Shown: piece after piece, positions 9,216 to 22,082 of the stretch
Layout of the letters: every line of letters begins with the position of its first letter
Numbering within the stretch: the stretch's first letter is position 1
Source of the DNA: Scilla litardierei
Lineage: Eukaryota; Streptophyta; Magnoliopsida; Asparagales; Asparagaceae
Direction of reading: 5' to 3'
Assembly (NCBI GenBank): GCA_030789695.1
Contig: CM061141.1
Span: 164,391,579-164,455,578 of the forward strand
DNA: 64,000 nucleotides
Notes under the pieces: generated by a model
Told to the model about the DNA's origin: nothing
What the model saw: the letters and a program-made list of their open reading frames with translations, nothing else
The model's database searches: none
Program-made: the position numbers and the translations under genes

Positions 9216-10680
9216 CTATATTTCAGATTCACCCATAATCCCTAATTCTACATGCAACCTCACAAATGAATCTTCTTTAAGAGGTTCAGTAAAGATGTCG
9301 GTGATTTGTTTTTGTGTTTCAATGTACTCTAAGGTGATGTCCTTCTTAGCTACATGATCATTAATGAAATGGTGTCTCACATCTATGTGTTTGGTACGGG
9401 AGTGGTGTATCGGATTTTTGGAAAGACATATTGCACTTTGCTTATCAACCATGATAGTGCAAGTATCACAATTGATACCATAGTCTTTGAGTGTGTGTCT
9501 CATCCAAAGAACTTGTGCACATGCAAGACAATGATACCGAGTTTTGTTTCTTAGAAAACCAAGAAACAAGAGAATTTCCTAGAAAATGGCAAGTGCCACT
9601 AGTACTCTTCCTATCGAATTTGCATCCGGCAAAATCGGAATCACTATATGAGATTAACTCAAATGTGCTAGACTTAGGGTAAAGTAACCCATAATCTAGT
9701 GTATGATTGAGATAACAAAAAATTCGTTTAACTGCAATCAAGTGTGACTCCTTAGGTCTAGCTTGATATCTAGCACAAAAACATACAGAGAACATAATAT
9801 CGGGTCTACTAGCAGTTAAGTAAAGCAAGCTACCAATCATACCTCGATATAGACAATGTCTACGTCTTTTCCGTTCTCATCCTTCTGTAGATGGGTTGTC
9901 GTACTCATGGGAGTCCGCTTGCTTGAAGACGACTCCATCCCGAATCGCTTGATAAGCTCCTCAGTGTACTTTGTTTGATGTATGAAAGTCACATTCTTCA
10001 TTTGCTGAATTTGTAGTCCAACGAAGTAGTTGAGCTCACTCATATGGCTCATTTCGATAGACTTAGAAAATTATTGGCAAAGATTAAAGTTAGTAGAATC
10101 AAATATTATATCGTTTACATAGACTTGAATTAAAAGGATGTCATTTTCATAATCTTTATTGAAAAGAGTTGAATCAACTTCACCCATTTTAAAAACTAAA
10201 TCCAAAAGAAAGGTTTTGAGTCGATCATATCAAGCTCTAGGAGTTTGTCTCAACCCATATAACGCTTTCTTAAGTTTGAAAGCATGGTTTGGAAATTTTT
10301 CATGTATGAAACCGGGTAGTTGAGAAACATAAACTTCATTAACGATACCATTCAAAAATGCACTTTTAACATCCATTTGAAATAATTTAAATTTTTTATG
10401 AGATGCAAAAGATAAAAGTAACCTAATAGCTCCTAATCTAGTTACGGGGGCAAAAGATTCTTCGAAATCAATACATTCCTCTTGCAGGTAGCCTTGAGCT
10501 ACTAAACTTGCTTTATTCCTTGTGATGACCTCGCTCTCATCGGTCTTGTTCTTAAAAATCCATTTGGTCCCAATGACTTGGTGACCATTTGGAAGGGGAA
10601 CGAGCTCCCAAACTTCATTTCTTTCAAATTGCATGAGCTCCTCTTTCATTGCAACTATCCAAAAGCTATCTTCACAAGCT
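9216..10680 (-). pseudogene. Copia A reverse transcriptase and RNase H
   Basis: A decayed SIRE-like pol C-terminal region. RT starts near 10650 (motif [20 protein letters not shown]), continues through DVKSAFLNG and [11 protein letters not shown], and breaks at 10230. The catalytic box near 10110-10122 reads YVND, so the first aspartate is lost. RNase H (9840-9216) has SDSDFAGCK but lacks the TEAEY block around 9545: a small out-of-frame deletion removes the catalytic glutamate, and the frame resumes at ACAQVLWM. It ends at a stop at 9216. It cannot be active. Confidence 0.9.
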
Positions 10681-10682
10681 TC

Positions 10683-11870
10683 TTAAATGTTCTTTGACTC
10701 AATGGAAGAGACAAATGCACAATGAGAGAATTCATCAATCATTGACCTTGTTCGGACACCCACACCAATGTCTCCAATTATTTGGTTATGGGGGTGATTA
10801 CGAATGGTCGGATAAGCTTTGGGAATACCTGGATCACTTGGAACATCCTCAACATTTTCATTAGTATTGTTAGTCTCAATAATAGATTCATTAATTTTAA
10901 CATTACTAATGGAATCACATAAGTTATCTACACTATCATTGACAACATGAGGAATATCAAAATCTTCATAAAATGAAACGTGTAGTGATTCCTCGATCTT
11001 TGAAGATGTTTTGTTGTGTATCTGATAGGCTTTGCTACGTGTGTAATATCCAACAAAGATTGCTTCACCGGATCTTGGCTCAAATTTATTTAAGTTACAG
11101 TATGTATTCTTTAGAAAACATTCTGAACCAAAAACACGAAAATATTTAACTTGCGGCTTTTTATCATAAAATAATTCAAAACAAGTTTTGTTCGTTCGAG
11201 GCCTCATTAGGATCATATTTAACACATAACATGCCGTGTGCACCGCCTCCGTCCAAAATTGTAGTCCAAGATGACTATCATGGAGCATGGTACGAGCACA
11301 CTCAATTAGGGTCCTATTCTTTCTCTCAACAATACCATTTTGAGATGGTGCGCGAGGAAAAGAAAAGTTGTGAGTAATCCCGTTGTCATCACAAAACTTA
11401 GTGAAAAATTCATTCTCGAATTCTCCTCTATGATCACTACGAATAGTGATAATGGTGGTTCCTAAGAAATTTTGAATTTTCTTTGCAAATATAGTAAACT
11501 TTTCAAAAACTTCATTTTTATTGGTTAAAAATGAAACCCAAGTAAATTTAGGGAAGTCATCTACGACGACTAATCCATAATGAGCATTACCTAAAGATGT
11601 GGTTCTAGTTGGCCCAAATAAATCTAAATGAAGTAATTCTAGGGGTCTCTTAGAAGTTATGCCATCTTTAAGTTTAAAAGACGATTTACTTAGTTTTCCT
11701 CTTTGGCATTAATCACAAAAGTTTTTCTTACTAAAAGCAATTTTCGGAAAACCTTTAACAAGATCATGCTAAGCTAACTTATATAAGTGCTTAAAATGAA
11801 CATGACCAAAACGGCGATGCCATAATAGTTGTTCATTTGTATTAGCAACTAAGCAATGTTCTATGGTTTT
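10683..11870 (-). pseudogene. Copia A integrase
   Basis: Minus-strand pieces give the zinc-binding H-H/C-C region (GKLSKSSFK near 11690), the catalytic core with the aspartate in HLDLFGPT near 11620, a second in IRSDHRGEFENEF near 11420 and the glutamate in NGIVERKNRT near 11310. The C-terminal half (11288-10683) is open for 201 residues. Several stops and shifts lie between 11290 and 11870. Confidence 0.85.
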
Positions 11871-11878
11871 AGGCAAGC

Positions 11879-12260
11879 TCAAATAATAAATATTTTTACG
11901 TCTAATACCGGTAAATAAAACATGCAAATCAATATCAACAATATTGCAAATACCCTCTCTAAAATTAACCTTGTAACCCTTGTCACAGAGTTGACTAATG
12001 GAGAAAAGATTATGACATAAACCACTAAGTAAACATTAGTAATAAGTGGTTTGGAAGGATTACCGACTTTGCCTACTCCAATGATGGTTCCCTTTTGATT
12101 GCCTCCAACAGTGACCGTTGCACCATCCTTGATGCGAACCACTTCGGAGAGCAATGCGGGATCTCCCGTCATGTGTTTGGAGCATCCGCTATCGAGTATC
12201 CATCCTTTTCTTTTAGAGCTAATATGTCTATTATTGCTCTCTTTCTTGTTCTTGGGTATC
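11879..12260 (-). pseudogene. Copia A aspartic protease region
   Basis: The minus-strand translation contains GWILDSGCSKHMTGD near 12165-12215, the retropepsin active site in the form typical of SIRE-like Copia elements, followed by GATVTVGGNQKGTI. Stops lie upstream at about 12250-12400, between it and gag. Confidence 0.8.
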
Positions 12261-12446
12261 TATATAGTATACCATAAGCCATGGTACTCAAGCTTTGTTG
12301 GGTCCTAGGGGATTAGCCTTTTGGAAACCAAGTCCAAGTGGACTTTGGCTTCCCAACATAGTTACCACTATTCATAGTTACCACTATTTATCACATCGCA
12401 AAAATATGAATTAACATAAGCATTCCTATCATTTGTGCTAGTATTC

Positions 12447-14642
12447 TTAAGACCCCATATTGGGTGTCTTTTTCCTAGTTACATGCACATCTGGTTGAGA
12501 TCTATGTGGTGCATGCTTCCTAGGAGCATGAGATCTAGCATATGAAGATGGATGTAGATAATCATGAGACATATATGAGTTATATGAAAATTGAGGAGCA
12601 TGCATATTATATGAAACAAATGGAGCATGCATGTGATGTGGTGGATGAGCATGAGCATACATGGGAGAATTATGCGTATGAATATATAAATGTGTAGGAG
12701 CATGTGCATGAGCATTTCTCAAGTGTGAGTTTGCACGTGCCCGTGGGTGGAGCATAAATTATGTCATAAGTGTCCACATGTGAAGTAGGAGATTTCCTAT
12801 GTGTATGAGTGTTGGTGTACATATATGCATGACCTTTCTTTTGGTTTCCACCCGTAGTGGGTTTCTTGCCAAAAGAAGGAGAGTGTAAAGTGGTGGCCTT
12901 GGTAGGTTTGCTACCAATAGTGTTTTGACACCACTAGTGGATGCACCGGAGGATGGCCTCACAAAATCTATAGTTACACCACTATAGGAGGTGCGAGATT
13001 TGGATGCATTTGCTTCCACATAACCAAGTCCAACACGATGTGTGGCCGGAAATTGGTTTGAAAGTAATTCATCCAATTGCCCTTTTCCTTTGTTAAATCT
13101 CTTAACTTGGGAGGACATGAGCTCATATCTCTCTAAAGGAAGAAATATTGGTATCCAAAGTAGACACACGTGTTTTGAGTTCGTGCACTTGGGTTTTAAG
13201 AGAATCATTCTCAATACCCAATTGTGTGTTTTGTGAAGCTAGATCAATACTATCTTTAGAATAACCTTGATTTAATTGAGATTTGAGGGAATTCATCTCA
13301 TTTCTCAATGTGCCATTTTGAGAAACCAAATTGGCTTTCTCAAGTGTAAGTGTGTCAACAATAGTGTCATTGTTGGTGATGTATGGAATGGATGATTTAC
13401 TAACATTAAATTTCTTCAAATTAGTATATCTAAGCATAAGAGATTGATACTTAGAAAATAATTCTTCGTTAGCAATACGAAGTTCATAAATGGTTACCTC
13501 GGGTTCATCATTCTCACTATCACTCTCATCGGAAAATGCATCTTCTCGGACCAAGAAGCACATATGTGCACTCTCACCCTTCTCATCATCAGATTCACAT
13601 GAGGAATCTCTACTTGAATCATCGAAAGTCCTAACAAGTCCTTTCTTCTTGTCCTTAAATTTGTCGGACTTGTGGTACTTTGGTGCTTTCCACTTTTTTT
13701 TGTTTCTTAGCATTGGGCAATCCTTCTTGATGTGCCCCGGCTTGTTACACTTAAAACAAAGAGACGATGAATTGTTAGTGAAATCAAATTTAGATTTGGA
13801 AGGAAATTTACCTTTGCGAAAGAAGTGTTGCAACTTCTTCGCCATTTGCGTCATTTCTTCCAAATCTATTTGATTCTCGGATTCATCACTGTCGGAGGAT
13901 GAAGAAGTAGCCTTAAAGGCTAACGATTTCTTCTTGGCCTCCGTTGGGTTCATTATAACTCTAATCTTCATTTAGTTCTCCCTTCTTACTTCGTAAGACA
14001 GGAGAGTATCGATGAGATTCACCACGGTATAGTTCTTCATGTCATTGACCTCCTTAATGGCAATTGCCATTCTTTCCCATTTAGAGGTCATTCCCAAGAT
14101 TATCTTTCTCACCTTTTCTTGTTGAGTGTATACTTGACCGAGAGCTTCAAGCTCATTGGTGATGTCGGTGAAACGACCGTACATCGTTGCAATATTCTCA
14201 TTAACCTGCATATGAAACATGTCGAAATTTTGTATAGCAACATATAATTTTGACAATTTTATCTTGTTCGTTTCCTCGTGGATAACGATGAGATGGTTCC
14301 ATATTTGATACGCACTATTACATGTGCATATCTTATTGAACTCATCCAGATCCATTGCGCAATGAAGAGCGTTCATTGCCTTGGCATTATTCACCTCGGT
14401 AGACTTCTCGGTGGGAGTCCATTTGTCAAAATCTTCTCCGGTGAGTTCAACGTACTTCTTATAGAGGGTTCTCCAAAGAGAAGCACCCATAGGAATGTCT
14501 CCATCCGGCACTTCCAATAGCCGAAATTCGTGTCATTAAAACGCGGAGGATGAACCGTTTATTGTCCTTCGAAAATGGTAGACGCACCATCACGATCGTG
14601 ATTGTTGTACGAAGGAGGTGGAGGACCGTTGTTGGATGCCAT
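12447..14642 (-). pseudogene. Copia A Gag, with His-rich C-terminal tail
   Basis: The likely start is the ATG at 14642, 16 bases inside the primer binding site (MASNNGPPPPSYNNHD). A TAA follows after about 27 codons. The capsid-like region is open at 14517-13972, with an in-frame TAA at 13972-13974, and resumes in the same frame to 13123. A CCHC knuckle (CFKCNKPGHIKKDC) lies near 13740. An acidic Ser/Asp region and a coiled coil follow to about 13125, where a shift leads to 13214-12759. The last segment (12755-12447) is very rich in His, Ala and Pro (HAHAHPPHHMHAP). The order is normal for SIRE-like Gag; the His-rich tail is unusual. It is inactive because of several stops. Confidence 0.8.
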
Positions 14643-14657
14643 AGCTATAAACCTTGC

Positions 14658-14669
14658 GCTATGATACCA
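14658..14669 (-). other. Primer binding site of Copia A
   Basis: The minus strand reads TGGTATCATAGC, one change from the initiator Met tRNA complement TGGTATCAGAGC, two bases inside the 5' LTR. Confidence 0.85.
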
Positions 14670-14671
14670 AT

Positions 14672-15638
14672 TGTAAGGACACTGGCTATGAGGAAAACAC
14701 TAGAAGGGGGTTGAATAGTGTTTATAAAATTTAAACGATAGTTATACCAATTTAAATCCCTAACCAACAATAAATGCGGAATTATAAATTAATCCAAAAT
14801 GAAACACGCTAACACAAAGGATGTATTAAGTGTTCGGAGTACCCAAGTCCAATCTCGACTTGTTCCCGGTAATTCTCCGTCCCTTCCACCCGGATAACTC
14901 TAGATACTCAAGTTAGAACCCTAACTTGAGATTTTCTTTAAACCCACTTGTAGGAACCCTATAAGTGTAATCGAACCACAATCGATGTCCTTGACTTCCA
15001 CAACTTGGGATCAATCAAACCACTCTCACAAAACTAGAGTAAAACTAACTACGAAAGTTATGAAATTCAAAATGAAATTGCAACACTTACACTCACCTAT
15101 GCCTTGAAGTACAACTTGAAGGAGCAAGTGTTGTGTGTTGATGTCTCTTCCAAGAAGATAGCGCGTCCTTTCTCTTGTCACCACCAAATGCCTAGATGAT
15201 ATCACTTTGCTTCTAGGTTGGAGAGCAAGAGAGAATGAGATTGGAATTCTAGGGCTTTAAGAGAATTGGAGCTTAGAGATGCATGCTTGAATGGCTAAGA
15301 GTCTTGCTTAGGGGCTCTAATGGAACAGTAGAAGACCCTATTATATGTTTTCCAAAACCCTCAAACAGAATACCCAAAACCCTTTTTGAAATCTGTGTGG
15401 AAACAGGCAACGGATAGAATTTACAGTATAGACAGTCGACTGGTAAAGAAACCACAGTCGACTGCTGCACTGTGTCAAATGGTAGGTGAGAATTCAAACG
15501 GTAATTTAACACGTAGGACAGTCGACTGATGAAGATCGAACATACGCCTGTAAACCAACAGGCGACCGAGAAACCTTCTACACGCGACTGAGCGAAAGAT
15601 GAGTAAGTGGTGAAAACTCATGAAGTTTGGGAAGACCG
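14672..15638 (-). mobile_element. Copia A, 5' LTR, inner part
   Basis: In element sense this is the 3' portion of the 5' LTR, ending at 14672. On the plus strand it opens TGTAAGGACACTGG followed by ACACTAGAAGGGGGTTGAATAG, a sequence shared with the LTR of element D at 58323. From 15241 on it matches window bases 1-360. It is interrupted at 15638 by element B and continues at 23486. Confidence 0.85.
15634..15638. other. Target-site duplication of Copia B (left, diverged)
   Basis: GACCG on the left and GACAT at 23486-23490 on the right. The uninterrupted 3' LTR of A has GACAG at this place (near 395), so both copies fit a 5-bp duplication with one change on the left and one on the right. Confidence 0.65.
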
Positions 15639-17484
15639 TGTTGGATCTGGATCTAAGCCTAGAGGGTGGTGAATATGCTAATAAAATATTCGTGCAACCT
15701 ACACGAAATCACATGCAGTTATAGCAGATGTAGATAAATAAAAAGCAATCATAGAGTGCACATCAGATTTACCCTGGTTCAGTCGTCCCCACGGCCTACG
15801 TCCAGCCCCAAAAGCAAATATTAGATTAATATGTTATCTGGTAATGAGCTAGAGCCCCAACTCAACTCTCACCTAGTTCATACGCACTCCCAAAAGTGCT
15901 CAACATTATCAACATAGAAGATGCTCTCTCTCACTCTTGATGAGCCCCAACTCGTCAAGACCCTCTTGTCTAGCCCCAACTAAATAAGATCCTAAAACAT
16001 AAGTACGGTAAAGGTTTTCCCTACAAATATCGCTTCACTACTACACAAATATAATAATAAAGAGTTTTTAGGAAATCTCAGTTTGTGTAGCCATATTCGT
16101 TTCTGTCGATCTGCGCGTTGTCAACTTCACGCTGGCACAAACGGTGTCTCAATCCGATGTCTGGATCTCAAGATATAGCCCTCCGAAGTTCGATGTGCAA
16201 ATCTGCCCGAATCTGGTCTGTGCGTAAATCAATTCTTTGTTCTACAGAATCGGTAGCAGTCTGTGTGTAAAGTATGTTTCTGTCCTTTCTTCCAGAAATT
16301 GTAGTAAATCGACCCAAGCTCAGAAAAATCCGAATAAATACTCGTTGGAATCGTGAGCTCGTCCTCTTCGACTGAAAAATAAGAAAGCCGATTTGGATGC
16401 TCTTGTGGAGAGGAATTCTCGGATCTTTAAAGTGCGTTCTAGGGCTTGGAATTTGATCTCTTGGACTTTGCTTCTTTAAAGATGGTGGCCTTGGTTGCTT
16501 GCTACTCTAGGTTGGAGATGGCTTATGCTTGGATATCTAGCTTGATGATGGATGGTTCCTTATGCTTGCGGCAAGGCTTGAAGATGATAAAGAACTTTGG
16601 CCTAGAAGATGCTGAAATATATGAAGCTATTCAGAAAACAACTCATGCTAAAATAAATACCACTGATTTAATACAGAGATTAAAATCAGAAAAATATCAC
16701 CATGTTGTAGAGCACTGAGTTGTGATCGTCCTGGCGCAAGTGGTTCGTCGATCTGAGCTCTGTGGAGAGAGTTACGCACTTTTTAGTGTCGTCCGTCGAG
16801 CTCCTCCTTCTTTCTGTGAATTTGATGATCTCTTTGAATCTTGGAGGATAAATTCGGCCAAAATGTAGAGAAATGAGTCTAGGGTTGGCCTTGTTTTCTT
16901 GTTTGTCTCTCCTTTGGATGTGGGTTTATATATATGAAGAGGGAATCAATTAGAATCAATTAAAAAAAAATTAGAATCAATTAGAATCCCTTAGAATAAT
17001 GAGATTGGATGGAATCCTACTTGAATACGATTTGAAATAATCATATGGAAGATTTCTTTCAATCACAATAGGATTTGGAGTTTGAATATGGATGGCTATA
17101 TGATTTGAATTAAGATCTCACTTAATCTCTTTATTGATTTGCATGAAATTATCAATATCTCTCCATCTTTGACTAAGTCTTCAATTTGTATGCCTTTAGG
17201 ATTTGATTCATGTACCAATTGATTTGAATCAATTCAAATATGGATTTGAATTGATTTCCTCCTTATCTCCACATCTTTGACTTAGTCCAATATGTATAGC
17301 CAGTATCTCCATCTTTGACCAAGTCCACTTTGATACTGAATGACAAATTCTTCATCACTTTGACTCAGTCATCGTTTGAGTATTTACGAGCTTGCCACTC
17401 CTGCAAACACTTAACACACACATCACATAGTTCACACACGTTTGTTATCATCAAACATGAAGTCATCGATTGTTGTATCCAACA
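15639..17484 (-). repeat. Copia B, 3' LTR
   Basis: A 1,846-bp LTR. It contains a 90-codon open frame on the opposite strand (16446-16718) whose counterpart in the 5' LTR is at 21546-21800; the two differ by substitutions and an in-frame 6-bp change. Confidence 0.85.
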
Positions 17485-17500
17485 ATATCTCCCTTTTGAT
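17485..17500 (-). other. Polypurine tract of Copia B
   Basis: The minus strand reads AAAAGGGAGATAT, preceded by TTTGTCATCATC and abutting the LTR that opens TGTTGGATAC in element sense. Confidence 0.8.
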
Positions 17501-18935
17501 GATGACAAACCAATATAAAATTTGAGCAAAAACGATTCAAATAATATCATCATAACATGTGTGTCTGAAGTGTGGTGATGGAGGATGTATGTAATATGCA
17601 ATAAGTATGACAATGACGTTCAAACATACAAGTATGCTACAATGATGTTCAAGCATTCAAACATGTATGCATGCTCCCCCTTTATTCAGGCTCCCTATTG
17701 AACATATATTCACATATTCATTAAGCATATGCATTCATTCATTATTCATTAGTGCTCCTCCCCCTTAAACCAATATTCATGTATTCAACATGTAAGCATT
17801 AATGCACACCAAATCTTCTCAATGTTTCTCCACCTTTTGTTATCATCAAAAGTGTATATATGAAGTCAAATCTATACCACATGCAAACGTGAGCATTATA
17901 AATTACAACAAGCACTTGCATGTAGACATTCATAGAATAAGCACTTCAACTTCAATGAAAATTATAACATAGACTTCAACATCTTCGTGTAAGTGTGATG
18001 ATTAAACATTGAAACACATAAGGAGAACTTTTAAGAAATCCAACCAAAACCAATCCACATTTTCATGTAACATGATATCACATAGGATTGATTTTTCCAA
18101 TCTCATTAAAAATGATTTCAAGGTACCACACCCAAAAACATAGCCTATAATGACTCTTAGATGTGGGGGTGGCATTGCTTGACGAGTATAACACCAACAC
18201 CAAAGTTTACCATAAAGCTTATGTTGGATACTCGTGGGTAGTGTCGTTGCCAAGGATTGTATCCATTTTTCATACGGAGCTATTTTCATTCTTTTTCAAT
18301 TTTTTATTCAATTCTTTTGTGCTCAATTTTTATCCATGGCAAGACACATTATATCATTTAGATTTTCAGTTATTTTTCATCCTACATTCACTTTCCAATA
18401 TTTCATAAAAGATGTCTCCAAATGTACAACAATATTTAATACTCGTGGAAGTGAAAGTGTTTATTGTTAACACTCGTGGAAGTTAAAGTGTAGGTGTAGA
18501 AATCAAATTATTCTAATCATTGAACATGTCATGCCTATTTAGAAAATCAAACATGCACATGTAGCCATAACAATAATACATCAATTTCTACATGTATATG
18601 ATTATCATTCATTAATATCACTTAAATGATTCAAAAGAAAAGATATATATTAAGCTCCTTTTTTGCTTTTTGTATTATTTATTTTTTTTGATTTTTTTAT
18701 AAAGAACTAAAGCAAACAAACTAGCACACAAAATAAAAAAGTCAAGCACACAAGCAAAAATGCTATGAAGGTATGCATTAAGTTCAAAGTAGAAATCATA
18801 CATTCGCGTCGTCGTTTGGTTAAGGAACTAAAAGATGTGACGTCCAATTCATAGTTCCTCGCCACCTCCATCTTACCTACATGTAAGATGTTATGTGTGA
18901 CCTTGGAATCCAACAAGGTCCACTCACGTTAGTCA
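17501..18935 (-). other. Non-coding interior of Copia B
   Basis: A/T-rich DNA between the Gag remnant and the polypurine tract. The short frames at 18002-18289 and 18707-18916 have no recognised resemblance. This is where protease, integrase, reverse transcriptase and RNase H would lie in a complete element; no trace of their motifs is seen. Confidence 0.55.
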
Positions 18936-20680
18936 TCAAATTTTTAGGAATCCATATTTGCTTGAATTTAATGTTCTTGTTCCTATATTTGCAATGATAA
19001 GAGGTATGACCAACGCAACCACATGTAAAGCACTTTGCATGAATATTTTCAACTTTTGTTGTTTCAATGTGAACTTTTCTATATTTTGACTTTTCAACAT
19101 TTTTAAAATCATATCCAAGTCAACGTCCATTATTGTCATAAAGTTGGTTTCTAAGAATAATATCCTATGATTGTTTTCCAATAGAGAATTTCTTTATGGA
19201 CCATTCTAGATTAGTGACTTTGGATTTTAATAAAGCATTTTCATTCACAAGCAAAGTGCATTTATTAATTCTTTCTTTTCAAAATCAATCATTTTCTTTT
19301 AAGCTCATTATTTAGCATACACAACTTTTCAATAAGCTCTTTTTTCAGTTTCAAGCTTAATCAATTCTTGTTTATACATGCTAATATCTTTTAATAAAGT
19401 AGGACAAGAAAGACAATCAATTTTTTCATGCGAGTTAGCTTTCTCCTTTTTCAGCAAATTAATGGTACATGCAACAAGTTTTTCTTTAAAACTATCAATT
19501 TCTTTAGACATGTCATAATTTTCTTGTTGCAATTCAAAGCTACCATCACTATAGTCATCTACGGTAGATTCTAGCTCATCTATTTTATCTTGCATTTCTT
19601 TACAAATATTCAAAAGTTTAGCTTTAGAGCAAGTTTTTACCTCATCGTGCTTTCCCATCAAGCAGAGGGAGGAGTGTGCTTCATTCTCCTCAATCTCATC
19701 TCCACTATCCATGTCTCACGTTAACGCCAAAGCTTTTCCTTTCTTCTCCGCGACATTATTCGTTTCTTGTGGGCAATTCCTCATGTAGTGTCCCTTCTTC
19801 CTGCATTTAAAACATTCCTGTTTATTAGTAGTTTTCTGTTCAGATGAATTTCTATTAGAATTAAACTTATTAGAACGATTAAACCTTTTCGCCATCTCAG
19901 CTCTTCCTTGGATAATCTTGATATATCTTATGAAGTTTCTGACCATTACTGCTTGCTCCTCATCAAGATCGTGTCGCCGTTAGCTTGAAGAGCTAATGGT
20001 TTGGGAGCTTTGGCCTCTGGTTTCTCTCTAGCTTCAATGCTCTGCAGCTCAAGCTCGTGTAACATTAAGTTTCCTATCAAGTCCACCACTCTCCTCTTTG
20101 ATAGATCTTTAGCTTCTTGAATGGCTGTGACTTAAGGACGGAACAAGCTTGGTAGCGCCCTCAAGATTTTCCTCACCTGCTCAAGGCTAGAGTATGGCTT
20201 ACCAAGGGAGTTAGACTTGTAGACGATGGCAATGAACCTCGCAAACATCTCTTTGATGGATTCTGATGGAAGCATGCGGAAGTTCTCATATTCTGTACTC
20301 AGCAAGTCAAGTCTAGACTCCTTCACCTGTGATGTTTCCTTATGCATCAGCCATATTTTCTGCGCAGTTAAACATTGTGAGATACGATTAAATTCAGCTT
20401 TATCCAAAGAGCAAATAAGTGTATTCATAGCTCTACCATTCAATAAATAAAGTTTCTCATCTGCAGCATCCCACATATCTTTACGCTTTATAATTTCAGT
20501 GTCTTCTATTTTAATAGTCGGGGTTTTATATCCATTTTCATCAATATCCCACGCATCATAATCTACAGACACTAAATAAATTTTCATTTTTGCCTTCCTA
20601 TATGCAAAGTCTACTCCATTAAACTTAAGGGGTCGGGCTATAAACCGACCTTCAGTAAATGCAAAATCAGATATATTCAT
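18936..20680 (-). pseudogene. Copia B Gag
   Basis: The first ATG after the primer site is at 20680 (MNISDFAFTEGRF). The capsid-like part runs to 20132, with FNGVDFAYRKAKMKIYL near the N-terminus and a LEQVRKILRALP block at the end. It stops there, one break before a CCHC knuckle (CFKCRKKGHYMRNC, near 19810) in the frame 19946-19716. A coiled-coil frame, 19712-19329, and a further fragment, 19181-18936, follow. The order (capsid, knuckle, coiled coil) is that of SIRE-like Gag. At least three breaks make it non-functional as one protein. Confidence 0.8.
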
Positions 20681-20706
20681 GGTCACTAGACTAGATCCTC
20701 TAACCT

Positions 20707-20718
20707 GCTCTGATACCA
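20707..20718 (-). other. Primer binding site of Copia B
   Basis: The minus strand reads TGGTATCAGAGC, two bases inside the 5' LTR: a perfect initiator Met tRNA complement. Confidence 0.9.
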
Positions 20719-22082
20719 CTTGTTGGATCTGGATCTAAACCTAGAGGATGTGGATAGGCTAATAAAAATATTCGTGCAACCCACACGAAATCACCAGTCA
20801 GTTATAACAGATGCAGAGTAAATAAAAAGCAATCACAGAGTGCACATCAGATTTATCTTGGTTCGGTCGTCCCCACGACCTACGTCCAGCCCCGAAAGCA
20901 AATATTAGATTAATATGTTATCTGGTACAACTACAATGAGCTAGACCCCCAACTCAACTCTCACCTAGTTCGTATGCACTCCCCAAAGTGCTCACCACTA
21001 TCAACCTAGAAGATGCTCTCTCTTGACGGCCCCAACTCGTTAAGACCCTCTTGTCTAGCCCTAACTAGACAAGACCCCAAAACACAAGTATGGTAAAGTT
21101 TTTCCCTACAAAGATTGCTACACTACTACACAAATATAATAATAAAGAGTTTAGGAAATCTCAGTTTGTGTATCCGTAGTCGTCTCTATCAATCAGCGCG
21201 TCGTCAGCTTCACGCTGGCACAAACGGTGTCTCAATTCGATGTCTGGATCTCAAGATATAGCCCTCCGAAGTTCGATGTGCAAATCTGCCCGAATCTGGT
21301 CTGTGCGTAAATCAATTCTCTGTTCTGCAGAATCGGCAGCAGTCTTTGCGTAAAGTATGTTTCTGCCCAGTCTTCCAGAAATTGTAGTAAATCGACCCGA
21401 GCTCAGAAAAATCCGAATAAATACTCGTTGGAATCATGAGCTCGTCCTCTTCGACTGAAAAATAAGAAAGGGCCGATTTGGATGCTCTTGTGGAGAGGAA
21501 TTCTTGGATCTTTGAAGTGTGTCTTAGGGCTTAGAATTTGATCTCTTGGACTTTACTTCTTCAAAGATGGTGGCCTTGATTGTTTTCTCCTCTAGGTTGG
21601 AGATGGCTTATGCTTGGATATCTAGCTTGATGATGGATGGTTCCTTATGCTTGCGGCAAGGCTTGAAGGTGATGAAGAACTTTGACCTTGGAGATGAAAT
21701 ATATGAAGCTATTCAGAATACAACTCATGCTAAAATAAATACCACTGATTTGATACAGAGATTAAAATCAGAAAGATATCACCATGTTGTAGAGCACTGA
21801 GTTGTGATCGTCCTGGCGCAAACGGTTCGTCGATCCGAGCTCTGTGGAGAGAGTTATACACGAGCTCCTTCTTCCTGCGAATTTGATGATCTATTTGAAG
21901 CATGGAGGATAAATTCGGCCAAGATGAAAAGAAATAAGTCTAAGGCCGGCCTTGTTTTATTGATGTCTCTCCTTTAGATGTTGGTTTGTATATGTGAAGA
22001 GGGGATCAATTAGAATCAATTAGAATCCCGTAGAATAAGGAGATTGGATGGAATCCTAACTTGAATATGATTTGAAATAATC

